This document shows, piece by piece, positions 7,666 to 16,683 of a DNA stretch of 64,000 nucleotides. A program made the position numbers and the translations under genes. Each line of letters opens with the position of its first letter. Within the stretch, counting starts at the first letter, position 1. The DNA lies in the NCBI RefSeq assembly GCF_023091245.1, contig NZ_JAHWXN010000001.1, positions 434,001-498,000 on the forward strand, in the 5' to 3' direction. Origin of the DNA: Microbacterium croceum. Its GTDB lineage: Bacteria > Actinomycetota > Actinomycetes > Actinomycetales > Microbacteriaceae. The notes beneath the pieces were generated by a model, which saw only the letters and a program-made list of their open reading frames with translations, had not been told where the DNA came from and did not search any database.

Positions 7666-8373
7666 ATGACATTCAGCATCATCGCCACAGACCCGGCGAC
7701 CGGAGCCGTGGGAGTGTGCCAGGGCACCGGATCGATCGCGCTCGCGTCGCGCTGTCCGCAGGTGGCGGGCGGCGTGGCCGTGACCAGCCAGTGGCATTCC
7801 GACTGGCGCCTCGGCCAGCGGGCGTGGGATCTCGGACAGACCGGGCTGGATCCGCGGTCGATCATCGCGGCGCTGTCGACCACCGATCCGTCCTTCCGGT
7901 ACCGGCAGCTCGGGATCGTGCTCGACGATGGCCGCGTCGCCGCCCACACCGGCGACTATGTGGAGGGCGAGCTGTACGCGGGACACCTCGTCGGCGACGG
8001 CTTCGCCGTGCTGGGCAACGGGCTGGTCGGAGCGGGCGTGCTCGAAGCCATGGGCGCACGCTTCGAGTCCGCGAGCGACGTGCCGTTCGAGGAGCGGCTG
8101 GTGCAGTCGCTCGAGGCCGGACTCGCGGCCGGCGGCGAGGGCAGGCGCCATGTGTCGTCGTCGATCATCACGACGGTGCGCGGCGCGCGGCGAGCCCGTC
8201 TGGACCTGCGCGTGGACATCGCGCCCGAGGGGGCGGACTCGATCCACGAGCTGCGGCGCATCGTCGACGAGTACGCACCCCTCATCGACTACTACGCCGA
8301 CTACTGGCTCGACCACCCCGAGGTGACGCCCGAGCAGTGGCTGGAGGCGGGGAGGCCGCTCAGCGGGGTGTAG
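7666..8373 (+). CDS. DUF1028 family protein
   Basis: 235 aa, full length for DUF1028. The N-terminus TFSIIATDPATGAVGVCQGT and the stretch GNGLVGAGVLEAM are characteristic. The family resembles Ntn-type hydrolases by fold and is often found beside peptide or amide catabolism genes, but its reaction is not established. A ribosome-binding site (GAGAGGAG) precedes the ATG. It is the last gene of the operon after the ABC transporter and amidohydrolase, which suggests a second hydrolytic step on the imported compound (inference). Confidence 0.85.
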   Translation: MTFSIIATDPATGAVGVCQGTGSIALASRCPQVAGGVAVTSQWHSDWRLGQRAWDLGQTGLDPRSIIAALSTTDPSFRYRQLGIVLDDGRVAAHTGDYVEGELYAGHLVGDGFAVLGNGLVGAGVLEAMGARFESASDVPFEERLVQSLEAGLAAGGEGRRHVSSSIITTVRGARRARLDLRVDIAPEGADSIHELRRIVDEYAPLIDYYADYWLDHPEVTPEQWLEAGRPLSGV

Positions 8374-8432
8374 GCGTCTGCTCGCGCCCGGAACGATGCG
8401 GTCTCCGGCGGCATCGGAGGTCCGGTGCCGTC

Positions 8433-8466
8433 GTGCCCGAGGGCCGAGCGCTCGACCCTCGGGCAC
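8433..8466. terminator. Bidirectional terminator between convergent operons
   Basis: GTGCCCGAGGG and CCCTCGGGCAC form a perfect 11-bp stem with a 12-nt loop, placed between the stop codon at 8373 (plus) and the stop codon at 8469 (minus). It can serve both strands. Confidence 0.75.
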
Positions 8467-8468
8467 CA

Positions 8469-11417
8469 TCACAACGCGGAGATGTCAATCCACGAGAGCG
8501 TCGCGTTCCTCCCCACCCACGCACGATCGTCGGCGAAGTCCATGGCGACGACGTCGACGCCGGTCGCCACCGTGTAGACGGCAAGGTCCGACTCCGCGAC
8601 GGCGAACAGACGCTTGCCCGCGTGAACGAAGAGCGTGCCAGCTCCATCCGAGACGACGCTCGAACCGATCCAGGTCACCGCGGTCGACACCGGTGCGATC
8701 TGCAACGTTCGCAGCGTCGCTCCCGTGGCGGGGTCGAGTTCGACGAGAGTGCCCGTTCCGATCGCCCACACGTTGCCGTTGCTCCCGATCGTCACATCGG
8801 GGAACGCCCTTTCGCCCGCTATCGGCGACACCGACCAGACGACGGAGCCGTCATCCGGATCGACCTTGAACACCACACCCGACGTCGCGGTGGGCACGCT
8901 GCCCAGCCCGCCGTCGATGCTCGTGCCGCCGAACAGATAGTCGGTGCCCGACTCACGTCGCGACGTCAGCGCGACGACACTGTGGTCGGCGACCGGCGCC
9001 GGATAGACGGTCGGCACGACCGGACTCGTCGACGGGTCGAACACCGCGATGGCTCCGCCCAACGCGCCGTAGACAGGAACGGTGCCGACAGCGAGCCTTC
9101 CGTCGGCGAGGCCCGTGAGCGCCATCGGCCGGTCCTGGCCCGCGCTCTCGAGGTCGAAGAGCTTCTTCGGGTTCGACGACGTGACGGCGGCCGCGCGATC
9201 GAACTCCCAGATGCTCGACTTCGTGTACGAGCTCATCCAGGTCGTCGAGCCGTCGTGGACCCACCCCTCGACCTGGCCGACCTTCGTGGCGTGGTTCGTG
9301 AGCGCCGCCGTGTCCGGGTTGTAGGACGTCACACCTCCGGCCACAAACTTGGTCATCAGCACATCGCCGTCGGGCGTCGCGGTGAGATCGTGGATGGTCG
9401 CCGGTTCTTGCGCCACCTCGGTCTCGAGAATGCGCAGCTCACCGGTCGTGGGGTTGAAGTGGTGCAGTCGCCCGACGGTGCTCACCCATGAGAGCGTCTG
9501 GCCGGGGAAGTCGGCGTCACCGGGGATCTCGATCCAGCCCGGCTTGCGCATGTTCGCCACGTCTTCGGGCATCGAGACGGTTGTCGTCGTCCCCGTCACG
9601 GTATCGAAGACGATGAGGGTCGCGGCATCCTCCCCCAGGATGTAGACCTCGCCGTCGTCGTTCACGGGTGAGGGGAACAGGCCGAAGCTATCGCCGAGCA
9701 CCGTCCATGCCCCGGTGTCGAGCTTCATCGCGGCCGCCTTGCCCGGGGTCTCCGCCCGGACGAAGAGATACCCGCCGGCCGCCGTGAGCCCGTAGGCGAA
9801 CGCGGATCCGGTGAGCTCGGTCGGGAGAGCGATCGGAGTGATCGTCTGCGAGGGGATGTCGAGAACAGCCAGCCCGGCGTTCGTCGCGGTGCCGGCGTAG
9901 ACCTTCGAACCGGTCACCTCGACGGACCGCACATACGTCGCTCCGGAGATCGCCTGACCGTAGTCGGTGATCGCCGCGGCGAACGGCTGGGTCTCGTCGA
10001 TCGCGGGATCGTAGGCGAACAGGTGCCCGTTCGGGAACGTGCCACCGTAGACCACCCCAGTGGCCTGATCCACCGACACGGCGTTGATGTAGATCTCGCC
10101 GGCGACGGGTGCCCCGAGTTGCACGGCGTTCCCGCTCCCCGGCACCCAGCGGTAGAGCTGGCCTGACGACAATCCGCCGATGTACACCGAGTCGTCGGGG
10201 CCGACCGCGAGGCCCCACGCTCCGCCGGAACCCGGCAGGGTGCTGCTCTGCAGGAGCTCACCCGTGATGGCGTCGATCTGCGAGATACGCGCAGGGGATC
10301 CGTAGGAGGCGACGTAGGCGACCTGATCACCGCCCGAGGTCGTCGTCACCTCCGAGATCGCCGAGTTGACCGTGTAGAGCGGGGTACCCGCACTCATCTC
10401 CTCCGTGAGCTGCGGTGCGACCGTCACATCATCGAAGAACGCCTCGGTGATCGTGGTGGAGCCGGAGTACAGGAGCACACGGAGGCTGGTCGCACCTGCC
10501 GGTGCGACGACATCGATCGCCAGGTCGTCCCAGGAGTTCGGCACGGTGGCGTAGCCCACGCTCTGGTTGCTCAACTGACCACCCGCAGCGTTGTAGAAAC
10601 GTACGAACAACGATGGTGCACCAGTGACCTTGAAGACTCCTGCCGTCACTCTCAGCCGAGCGCCGGCGGTGACGGCGACGGCATCCGAGATCAGCCCCGA
10701 CGCGGCGGTCGCCGACCCGTCGATCATCCGCAACGAGGCGTTGCCGGTGAGCTTCTGCGTTCCGCTGGTCTGGAAGTCGCCGATGACGCCGTACGCGACG
10801 CTCCATCCCGGGATCACACCACCCGCAAGCGGAGTCTCGAACCCGGAATTGCGGACGAGTCCGTCATCGAGAATGCGCACATTGTCGAACCGGATCGAGC
10901 CGACGGGAGCGACACCGATGTAGAGCAGGACGGATGCCGTGACCGTTCCCGCCGGCGGGGTGAAGGCGAGGGTGGTGGTCGACCAGACGCCGACCCCGCC
11001 GCTCAAAGTGGCTACAGAAGAGCTGATCAGGGCGTTGTTCGCGTCGAAGTACCGCATGTACACGTTTCCAGCGGTGTCGATACGACGCGAGTCGACGACG
11101 AGACGGTAGTTGTGCGACGGCGTCACGGCGACGGGGACGGACAGCAACCCTGCCGCCGAGGTAGCACTCGTGTCGACCACCTCCACGCTCGTCGCTCCGT
11201 CGGAGGCGTCCGACGACAGCGTGAACGATCCGTACGGCTGCGTCCACCCCGGTATCGATCCGCCGACGAGGGCGGACTCGAAGCTCGGGTTGGTGACCGT
11301 GACCGGCGCCTCCGCCGTGGCCGGGCCGGCGGTGGGCCCCACCGCGACGAAGAGCGCACTGACGATCGCGCCGATCGCCGCGAGGGTCAGCCCCCGCTTG
11401 ATTCCATGTCGCTTCAT
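8469..11417 (-). CDS. Large secreted protein, two carbohydrate-binding-like modules and a beta-propeller
   Basis: 982 aa. The ATG at 11417 follows GAGGGAG and gives a signal peptide (AAIGAIVSALFVAVGPTAG, cut near ATAEA). Two related beta-sandwich modules follow (about residues 37-185 and 190-335), each starting with N-[PS]-[SG]-F-E and G-[WS]-IPGW and ending in F-DNVR/FDDVTV, like CBM4/9-type sugar-binding domains. The remaining 600 or so residues form repeated blades (GPDDSVYIGGLSSGQLYRW, DGDVLMTKFVAGGV, GSNGNVWAIGTG) of a beta-propeller. No catalytic motif is obvious. It lies at the end of the sialic-acid-like cluster and has its own operator-like site upstream, so it may capture or cleave a host glycan outside the cell. 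Confidence 0.75.
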   Translation of the reverse strand: MKRHGIKRGLTLAAIGAIVSALFVAVGPTAGPATAEAPVTVTNPSFESALVGGSIPGWTQPYGSFTLSSDASDGATSVEVVDTSATSAAGLLSVPVAVTPSHNYRLVVDSRRIDTAGNVYMRYFDANNALISSSVATLSGGVGVWSTTTLAFTPPAGTVTASVLLYIGVAPVGSIRFDNVRILDDGLVRNSGFETPLAGGVIPGWSVAYGVIGDFQTSGTQKLTGNASLRMIDGSATAASGLISDAVAVTAGARLRVTAGVFKVTGAPSLFVRFYNAAGGQLSNQSVGYATVPNSWDDLAIDVVAPAGATSLRVLLYSGSTTITEAFFDDVTVAPQLTEEMSAGTPLYTVNSAISEVTTTSGGDQVAYVASYGSPARISQIDAITGELLQSSTLPGSGGAWGLAVGPDDSVYIGGLSSGQLYRWVPGSGNAVQLGAPVAGEIYINAVSVDQATGVVYGGTFPNGHLFAYDPAIDETQPFAAAITDYGQAISGATYVRSVEVTGSKVYAGTATNAGLAVLDIPSQTITPIALPTELTGSAFAYGLTAAGGYLFVRAETPGKAAAMKLDTGAWTVLGDSFGLFPSPVNDDGEVYILGEDAATLIVFDTVTGTTTTVSMPEDVANMRKPGWIEIPGDADFPGQTLSWVSTVGRLHHFNPTTGELRILETEVAQEPATIHDLTATPDGDVLMTKFVAGGVTSYNPDTAALTNHATKVGQVEGWVHDGSTTWMSSYTKSSIWEFDRAAAVTSSNPKKLFDLESAGQDRPMALTGLADGRLAVGTVPVYGALGGAIAVFDPSTSPVVPTVYPAPVADHSVVALTSRRESGTDYLFGGTSIDGGLGSVPTATSGVVFKVDPDDGSVVWSVSPIAGERAFPDVTIGSNGNVWAIGTGTLVELDPATGATLRTLQIAPVSTAVTWIGSSVVSDGAGTLFVHAGKRLFAVAESDLAVYTVATGVDVVAMDFADDRAWVGRNATLSWIDISAL

Positions 11418-11437
11418 TGCCGAACTCCCTCGTTCGT

Positions 11438-11454
11438 ATTTGTACGTACCTTTA
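11438..11454. promoter_or_regulatory. Operator-like motif shared with the GntR promoter
   Basis: ATTTGTACGTACCTTTA fills the 37-bp gap between the secreted propeller gene and the DapA-like gene. It matches ATTTGTACATACGTTTA at 17477-17493 in 15 of 17 positions. The core GTACGTAC is a perfect palindrome. It is probably bound by the GntR regulator encoded at 17537. Confidence 0.6.
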
Positions 11455-12504
11455 CTAGCGCGCGCCCAGCCCCGTGTCAATGACCAACTCCCGGTCGCGC
11501 AGCTCGGGGTACATCTCCCACGCCTGAGCGATGGCCTCGCGCTGGCCCGGCGAGAGGACCTCGTGCGGGTTCAGACAGTGCGTGTTCTTCATGAGACCCT
11601 GCAGTCGCAGCACCTCGTGGATGCCGGGGATGCACCCCGCGAAACCGTTCGCGGCGTCGAAGATGACCCGGTTGGCCTCGGTGAGATCCGAGGCCAGATC
11701 GAGAAGGCGCGTCTGCGCGTCACGGTCACCCGCGCGCGCGTCCTGCACGAATGACATGATGCGGACAGCACCCTGCGTCCACACAGCCCATTGTCCGAGC
11801 AGCCCGCCCACGAAGCGGAGGTGCCTGGGCTCGCCGTCGTCGTCCGGCAGATGGAAGTCCGACAGGAGGTCGGCGATGATGCTGTCATCGTTTCCCGTGT
11901 AGAGGGCGATCTCCTGCGCACGGGCGGATCGAGCCACGCCACGGAGCAGCTCGAGGGTGCGATATCGACTGAACGGGGCAGCCTTGATCCCGACGACGCA
12001 GTCGAGGTCGGCGATCTGCCGCCAATATTCCTCGCTGAGGATCCGCCCGCCGACATCCGGCTGCAGATAGAAGGCGATCACCGGCAGGATCTCCCCGATC
12101 GCGCGGGTCCGCTCAACGAGATCCTGCTCCGACACATCCCCCGCGCCGTAGGGCGCGACGAGCATGAAGTCATACCCGCAGTCGCGTGCGGTCGCCGCGT
12201 CGGCGAGCGCCTCGGGCAGTGATCCCGCTGCACCCGCGACGAGGATCGGCCGCTCTGCCCGGTCGTCGGCGACAGCCGCCGCCTCCGACAGGATCCGTCG
12301 TAGAAGGCCCTCTTCCTGACGAACCTCGAACTGCGTGGAATGCACACCGACGGCCAGGCCGATCGCCCCGGCGTCGAGGTAGTACTCGGTGAGCGCGCGC
12401 TGGGCGCCCCAATCGGGTCTGCGCTGCTCGTCGAGCACGAGCGGATGCGCCGGGATCACGCCACCCGTGCGCAGGCGCGCCATCGCGGTCATGTGTTCGG
12501 TCAT
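11455..12504 (-). CDS. Dihydrodipicolinate synthase/N-acetylneuraminate lyase family protein
   Basis: 349 aa, a class I aldolase TIM barrel. The Schiff-base lysine is seen in VVGIKAAPFSR, the partner tyrosine in VIAFYLQPDVGG, and the N-terminal GGVIPAHPLVLDE matches the family start. It carries about 50 extra residues compared with DapA. In a cluster with nanE and an ROK kinase it is the best candidate for the lyase that splits a sialic-acid-like 2-keto sugar acid to pyruvate. The ATG at 12504 is chosen because it lies one base after the upstream stop and 7 nt from GGGAAG; an ATG 15 bases further upstream is possible. Confidence 0.75.
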   Translation of the reverse strand: MTEHMTAMARLRTGGVIPAHPLVLDEQRRPDWGAQRALTEYYLDAGAIGLAVGVHSTQFEVRQEEGLLRRILSEAAAVADDRAERPILVAGAAGSLPEALADAATARDCGYDFMLVAPYGAGDVSEQDLVERTRAIGEILPVIAFYLQPDVGGRILSEEYWRQIADLDCVVGIKAAPFSRYRTLELLRGVARSARAQEIALYTGNDDSIIADLLSDFHLPDDDGEPRHLRFVGGLLGQWAVWTQGAVRIMSFVQDARAGDRDAQTRLLDLASDLTEANRVIFDAANGFAGCIPGIHEVLRLQGLMKNTHCLNPHEVLSPGQREAIAQAWEMYPELRDRELVIDTGLGAR

Positions 12505-12505
12505 C

Positions 12506-13522
12506 TCAGAACTTCCCATCACGTCGTTCGAACTTCGTCGGCTTGCCATGCGTCTCTCCGCCCCTACCGATCCATGCAGCCGTCTCGGCGACGAGCTCGT
12601 CGATCGTCACGCGCGGCGCGCCGAACAACCGGTGGCACAGGGTGGCGTCCGAGAGCAGAGCCGTGTCCGCTTCCTGCCCGGCCAAGACGGGCTCGATACC
12701 CAGGCTTTCGCCCAGTGCATGCGCCAGAGTGCGGACGCTCAGGACCTCATCGCCGGCGAGGTTCAAGCGGAACGGCTCCGCGCTCGCATGGTCGAGCGAG
12801 CGGAGGATGACCTCGTTGACGTAGCCCTGCCAGACGAGGTTCACGTGTCCCATCGACAGATCGATCGTCTTGCCGTCGACGATCGCCTGTGCGAGGTCGA
12901 CCAGTACTCCGTAGCGCAGCTCCACCGCGTAGTTGAGGCGGATCAGCGACACCCTGGTTCCGAACGCATGAGCCGCGTACTCGAACATCCGCTCGCGTCC
13001 GAGGCACGACATCGCGTACTCACCGACCGGATCGGGAGCGATCGACTCGTCCGGACCCCCGCTGGCGACGGGGCTCAGCGGATAGACGTTGCCAGTCGAG
13101 AGGGCGGCGATCCGTGAACCGCGGTAGCGATCGGCGACGAGTCCGGGGGCGAAGGTGTTCGCCGCCCATGTGGCTGACTCGTTCCCGTCGGTGCCGAACT
13201 TCGCGCCCGCCAGATAGACGACGTGGTCCGCGTCGGGGAGCGCACGGACATCGTCGATGTCGGTGACATCCGCGGCGACGGTGGTGACCCCCAGCCTCTC
13301 GATCTCGGCGCGCGCTCGATCGTCGGAGAAGCGCGAGGCCGCGACGATCTCGACGGGCTGGCCCGCACGTCGGTTGGCGTCCGCCGCCAGGCCGAGAAGA
13401 CTCGGCCCCAGTTTTCCGCCGGCTCCGACCACGAGGAGCCGCCCCGTCTGCTGTCCGAACCAGGTGACCAGATCGTCGCTCGCGACGATCATCTCCTCGT
13501 TGCTGTGACGCAGTTTCTCCAT
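12506..13522 (-). CDS. NAD-dependent epimerase/dehydratase
   Basis: 338 aa, extended SDR. The Rossmann motif is LLVVGAGGKLGPSLL. VVYLAGAKFGTDG is the NNAG-equivalent segment and IAALSTGNVYPLSP the active-site Ser region; the YxxxK motif appears replaced by a weaker form in EYAMSCLGRERMFEYAA. The ATG follows GAAGGGA. It is directly upstream of the DapA-like gene (1-base gap). It probably oxidises or isomerises a sugar derivative in the sialic-acid-like route. A second, different epimerase sits at 18300. Confidence 0.78.
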   Translation of the reverse strand: MEKLRHSNEEMIVASDDLVTWFGQQTGRLLVVGAGGKLGPSLLGLAADANRRAGQPVEIVAASRFSDDRARAEIERLGVTTVAADVTDIDDVRALPDADHVVYLAGAKFGTDGNESATWAANTFAPGLVADRYRGSRIAALSTGNVYPLSPVASGGPDESIAPDPVGEYAMSCLGRERMFEYAAHAFGTRVSLIRLNYAVELRYGVLVDLAQAIVDGKTIDLSMGHVNLVWQGYVNEVILRSLDHASAEPFRLNLAGDEVLSVRTLAHALGESLGIEPVLAGQEADTALLSDATLCHRLFGAPRVTIDELVAETAAWIGRGGETHGKPTKFERRDGKF

Positions 13523-13604
13523 TGGACATGTTCCCTTCACGATGTGACGACAGATTCTGGACGGTGCGCGGCGTTCGAACCTGCGCACGGGAGTCGGGGA
13601 TGCA

Positions 13605-14417
13605 TCAGCCCTTGATCCCCGCCATGGACGACCCCTGACGGAAAGAACGCTGGGCGAAGAGGTATGCGACGAAGATCGGCAGGAAGGAGAGGGTCGCACC
13701 GGCCAAAAGCACACTGAGCGGGACCACCTCCTGCTGCATCGAAGCGAGCCCCACCGTGAGCGTGCGCATCGCATCGCTCTTCGCGATGATGAGTGGCCAC
13801 AGGTAGTCGTTCCAATGCCACAGGAAGACGAACACACCCAGTGTCGCGAGGATCGGCTTGCAGAGAGGAAGCACGAGGGTCGCGAAGACCCTCCATTCCC
13901 CCGCGCCGTCGATCCGCGCTGCCTCGAAGAGCTCGTCGGGAAGACCGGCGATGAACTGTCGCATCAGGAAGATCGCCTGGGCGTTCGCAAGAGTCGGCAC
14001 GATCAGACCCCAGTACTGATTCACTCCGCCGAACTCCGCGACGATCATGAAGGTGGGGATCAGTGTGACGTGGTACGGCACCATCATCATCGCGATGATC
14101 ACCCAGAAGACCGCGTTGCTCCCGGGGAATCTCCTGCGCGCGAACGCGTAGGCGGCCATCGCCGATATCAGGAGCACGATCACCGTGCTGACGACGCTGT
14201 AGATCGTCGTGTTCGCCAGCCAGCGGAGGATACGACCGTCGCTGAGCACGGTGTCGTAGGCGTGGATGCTCAACGGCCACGGAGCCAGAGCCTCCGGGAA
14301 GGACAGCGATTGTCCGGGCTTGAGGCTCAGCACGACCATCGCGTAGAAGGGGAAGACTGCGATGACGAGGGCGCCGAGAAGTGCGACCCACCGCCAGATC
14401 CGTGCGTTGCGAGTCAT
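13605..14417 (-). CDS. Sugar ABC transporter permease (MalG type)
   Basis: 270 aa, six membrane segments beginning with WVALLGALVIAVFPFYAMVV. The EAA loop (LPDELFEAARIDGAGEWRVF) marks a carbohydrate importer of the CUT1 class. It overlaps the other permease by ATGA and works with the lipoprotein at 15377. No ATPase gene lies in the cluster; such importers in Gram-positive bacteria usually share an MsiK-like ATPase encoded elsewhere. Confidence 0.93.
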   Translation of the reverse strand: MTRNARIWRWVALLGALVIAVFPFYAMVVLSLKPGQSLSFPEALAPWPLSIHAYDTVLSDGRILRWLANTTIYSVVSTVIVLLISAMAAYAFARRRFPGSNAVFWVIIAMMMVPYHVTLIPTFMIVAEFGGVNQYWGLIVPTLANAQAIFLMRQFIAGLPDELFEAARIDGAGEWRVFATLVLPLCKPILATLGVFVFLWHWNDYLWPLIIAKSDAMRTLTVGLASMQQEVVPLSVLLAGATLSFLPIFVAYLFAQRSFRQGSSMAGIKG

Positions 14418-15322
14418 TTCTTCTCCCGACCGATCACGAGGTGCTGCACGAGGGCGAAGGCCAACGCGATGACGAACAGGACCGCGCCGATGGCGCTCGC
14501 ATAGCCGAAGTCGAAGTAGCGGAAACCCTGGTCGTAGAGGAACATCACCAGCGCGTAGCTGGAACGCCCGGGGCCGCCCCCGGTCATGACGTTGATGAGG
14601 TCGAACACCTGGAACGAGACCGCGGTCTCGGTGATCGCGAGGAAGAAGATCGCCGGGCGCACGTGCGGGAGGATGATCCACCGCACCTGATGGCGCCACC
14701 GAGCGCCGTCGAGTCTCGCGGCTTCCTCGATCTCCTCGGGGATCTCGTTCAGACTCGCCAGCAGGATGAGCATGCCGTAGCCGAAGCGCACCCAGATCGA
14801 GACGATGACGAGAGCCGGCACAACGAGTTGAGGGGATGCGAGCCAGGAGCCCGTGCCCAGCATGCCACTCACGGGCCCGTCGACAGAGAAGATCCAGATG
14901 AAGATCGTGGCCGCGACGACGAGGCTGGTCACGGTGGGGAGGAAGAACACCGAGCGGAAGAAACCGACACCGCGGAACTTGCCTCGCACGAGCAGCGCGA
15001 AGAGGAACGACGCGCCGATCGACAGCGGCACGGTCAAGACGGTGTACAGGACGGTGACGCCCAGCGACCCCCAGAAGACCGGGTCGGCGAACAGGCGCAC
15101 GAAGTTCGTGAGTCCCACCCAGATCGCGGAACCGTCGACTCCCACGCTGAACAGCGAGAGACCGAGTCCTGCCCCAGAGGCGAAGACGCGGAACACCACG
15201 AACAGGATCAGCGCGGGTGCCGCGAACGCGAGGCCGATCCACATGCCGCGATGCCGTCGCCTCCGCCGAGGCGCGGTCGGCGCCGAAGCACCAGCCATCA
15301 TCTGATTCATCGACGAATCCAT
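14414..15322 (-). CDS. Sugar ABC transporter permease (MalF type)
   Basis: 302 aa. A basic N-terminus (APRRRRRHRG) precedes six membrane segments. The EAA motif is IPEEIEEAARLDGARWR, and PHVRPAIFFLAITETAVSFQ follows as in CUT1 permeases. The start is uncertain: the ATG at 15322 lacks a clear ribosome-binding site, and ATGs 12 to 24 bases downstream are alternatives. It lies after a stable intercistronic hairpin that separates it from the binding-protein gene. Confidence 0.92.
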   Translation of the reverse strand: MDSSMNQMMAGASAPTAPRRRRRHRGMWIGLAFAAPALILFVVFRVFASGAGLGLSLFSVGVDGSAIWVGLTNFVRLFADPVFWGSLGVTVLYTVLTVPLSIGASFLFALLVRGKFRGVGFFRSVFFLPTVTSLVVAATIFIWIFSVDGPVSGMLGTGSWLASPQLVVPALVIVSIWVRFGYGMLILLASLNEIPEEIEEAARLDGARWRHQVRWIILPHVRPAIFFLAITETAVSFQVFDLINVMTGGGPGRSSYALVMFLYDQGFRYFDFGYASAIGAVLFVIALAFALVQHLVIGREKK

Positions 15323-15332
15323 TTCTGTGAAG

Positions 15333-15370
15333 CGGAGGCTCCCGCGACCGCAGTGCCGCGGGAGCCTCCG
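15333..15370 (-). terminator. Stable hairpin between binding protein and permeases
   Basis: A perfect 14-bp stem (CGGAGGCTCCCGCG and complement) with a 10-nt loop sits seven bases after the binding-protein stop. Without a T-run it is more likely a partial attenuator or 3'-end stabiliser, which lets the lipoprotein be made in excess over the permeases. Confidence 0.65.
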
Positions 15371-15376
15371 GAGGTT

Positions 15377-16606
15377 CTACTTCGCGAGCACCTGGCGTGC
15401 CGCCTCGGCGGCTGCGGCGAGCGCTTCCTCCGGGGTCTTCTGACCCAGCAGGGCCGCCTGCAACTCGGGAGAGACGGCGCCCATGACCTTGCGAGATGAC
15501 ACGTGCAGCTCACCGACGGTCGTGGTGTCGAGTGTCGCCTCCAGTGCCGCGTACATCTCCGAGTCCGAGTGGAGCGTCGAGTCGGCGTACGGGCTGAAGT
15601 AGCCGGAGAGCTCGTTGAACTCCTCGAGGGCTTCCGGACGGGTGGCGAACGCCGCCCATTCCGCCGCGACGTCCGGTGCATCCTTGAACACGGCGAGCGA
15701 GGAGACCGTGCCGTAACCGATACTGCGCTCCTCGGAGAGCGGTGCGCCGACAAGGATGTTCTCCTCGCCCCAGAACGGTTCGACCTCCTGCGGCACGTGC
15801 TGAGTGGTGCACGCGGTGGTGCCGAGCGCGAGTCCGCTCTGCTCCATGGACGGGGCGACCGTCAGGGCGTCCTGATCCATGTAGCCGTCGGTCACGAGGC
15901 CGCGGAGGTAGGTGAGGGCCGCGAGGCCCTCGTCCGAGTCGAAGGCGATATCGCTGCCGTCCTCGGTGAACACGCTTCCGCCCGCCTGCCACAGCCACGG
16001 GTAGAACGAGATGTTGAGGCTGAAGGAGCTGTTGCCGTTGTAGGGCATCAGCTCGAAGCCCGCCTCCTGGAGCGTCGCGCCGAGCTCGAGGAACTCGTCC
16101 CAGGTGGTCGGGAGAGTGTCGACCCCCACCTGGTCGAGCACGCTCTTGTTGCACAGCAGCGTGCTGGAGTTCATCAGCACCGGCGCCCCGTACGCGTGCC
16201 CCTCGTAGGTGACGCCCGCCGGCGCTGCGGAACGGTACTCACCGTCACGCTCGCCGATCACGTCGTCGAGCGGGCGCAGCGTGTTGACGTAGGCGGGGAT
16301 CTGATCGGGCACGAAGTAGACCACATCGGGAGCGGTGCCGGACAGGATCGCCGTCGTCAGGCCCTCGTCGCGGTTGGCCCAGGGGAAGATCTCGAGTTTC
16401 ACGGTCACGCCTTCGTGATCGGCTTCGAACTCGGAGATCTGCTTGTCCCAGAACGCGCGGTGCTCTGCCTCGTCGGCGATCACCGGGTAGATCCACATCG
16501 TCAGTTCCTCGGATGTCGTCCCCGGAGTCGACCCTGCGGAACAACCGGCGAGCGAGACCGTCGCCGCTGCGGCCGCCATGGCCGCCAACTTCCTGCTGGT
16601 TTTCAT
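15377..16606 (-). CDS. Sugar ABC transporter substrate-binding lipoprotein
   Basis: 409 aa. The signal peptide ends in lipobox LAGC. The mature part has the family-1 extracellular solute-binding fold: [79 protein letters not shown] precedes the ATG. It is transcribed after nanE and before two CUT1 permeases, so it probably binds a sialic acid, an amino sugar or an oligosaccharide containing it. Confidence 0.92.
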   Translation of the reverse strand: MKTSRKLAAMAAAAATVSLAGCSAGSTPGTTSEELTMWIYPVIADEAEHRAFWDKQISEFEADHEGVTVKLEIFPWANRDEGLTTAILSGTAPDVVYFVPDQIPAYVNTLRPLDDVIGERDGEYRSAAPAGVTYEGHAYGAPVLMNSSTLLCNKSVLDQVGVDTLPTTWDEFLELGATLQEAGFELMPYNGNSSFSLNISFYPWLWQAGGSVFTEDGSDIAFDSDEGLAALTYLRGLVTDGYMDQDALTVAPSMEQSGLALGTTACTTQHVPQEVEPFWGEENILVGAPLSEERSIGYGTVSSLAVFKDAPDVAAEWAAFATRPEALEEFNELSGYFSPYADSTLHSDSEMYAALEATLDTTTVGELHVSSRKVMGAVSPELQAALLGQKTPEEALAAAAEAARQVLAK

Positions 16607-16626
16607 TTCTCCTCCTTGTGATGCAT

Positions 16627-16657
16627 GGGTAGTGGTGGTGCTCGGGTAGTGGTGCTC
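16627..16657 (-). repeat. Imperfect tandem repeat in leader
   Basis: GGGTAGTGGTGGTGCTC is followed directly by GGGTAGTGGTGCTC (a 3-base deletion). It lies between nanE and the binding-protein gene, in the same relative place as the repeat at 3510-3556. Confidence 0.7.
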
Positions 16658-16683
16658 GGGCGGAATCGTCGCCGGCGGTGACG

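Noticed and set aside
13523..13604. Search for an operator or promoter in the gap between permease and epimerase genes.
   Set aside because: No convincing inverted repeat or match to the GTAC-type motif; the genes may simply be cotranscribed.
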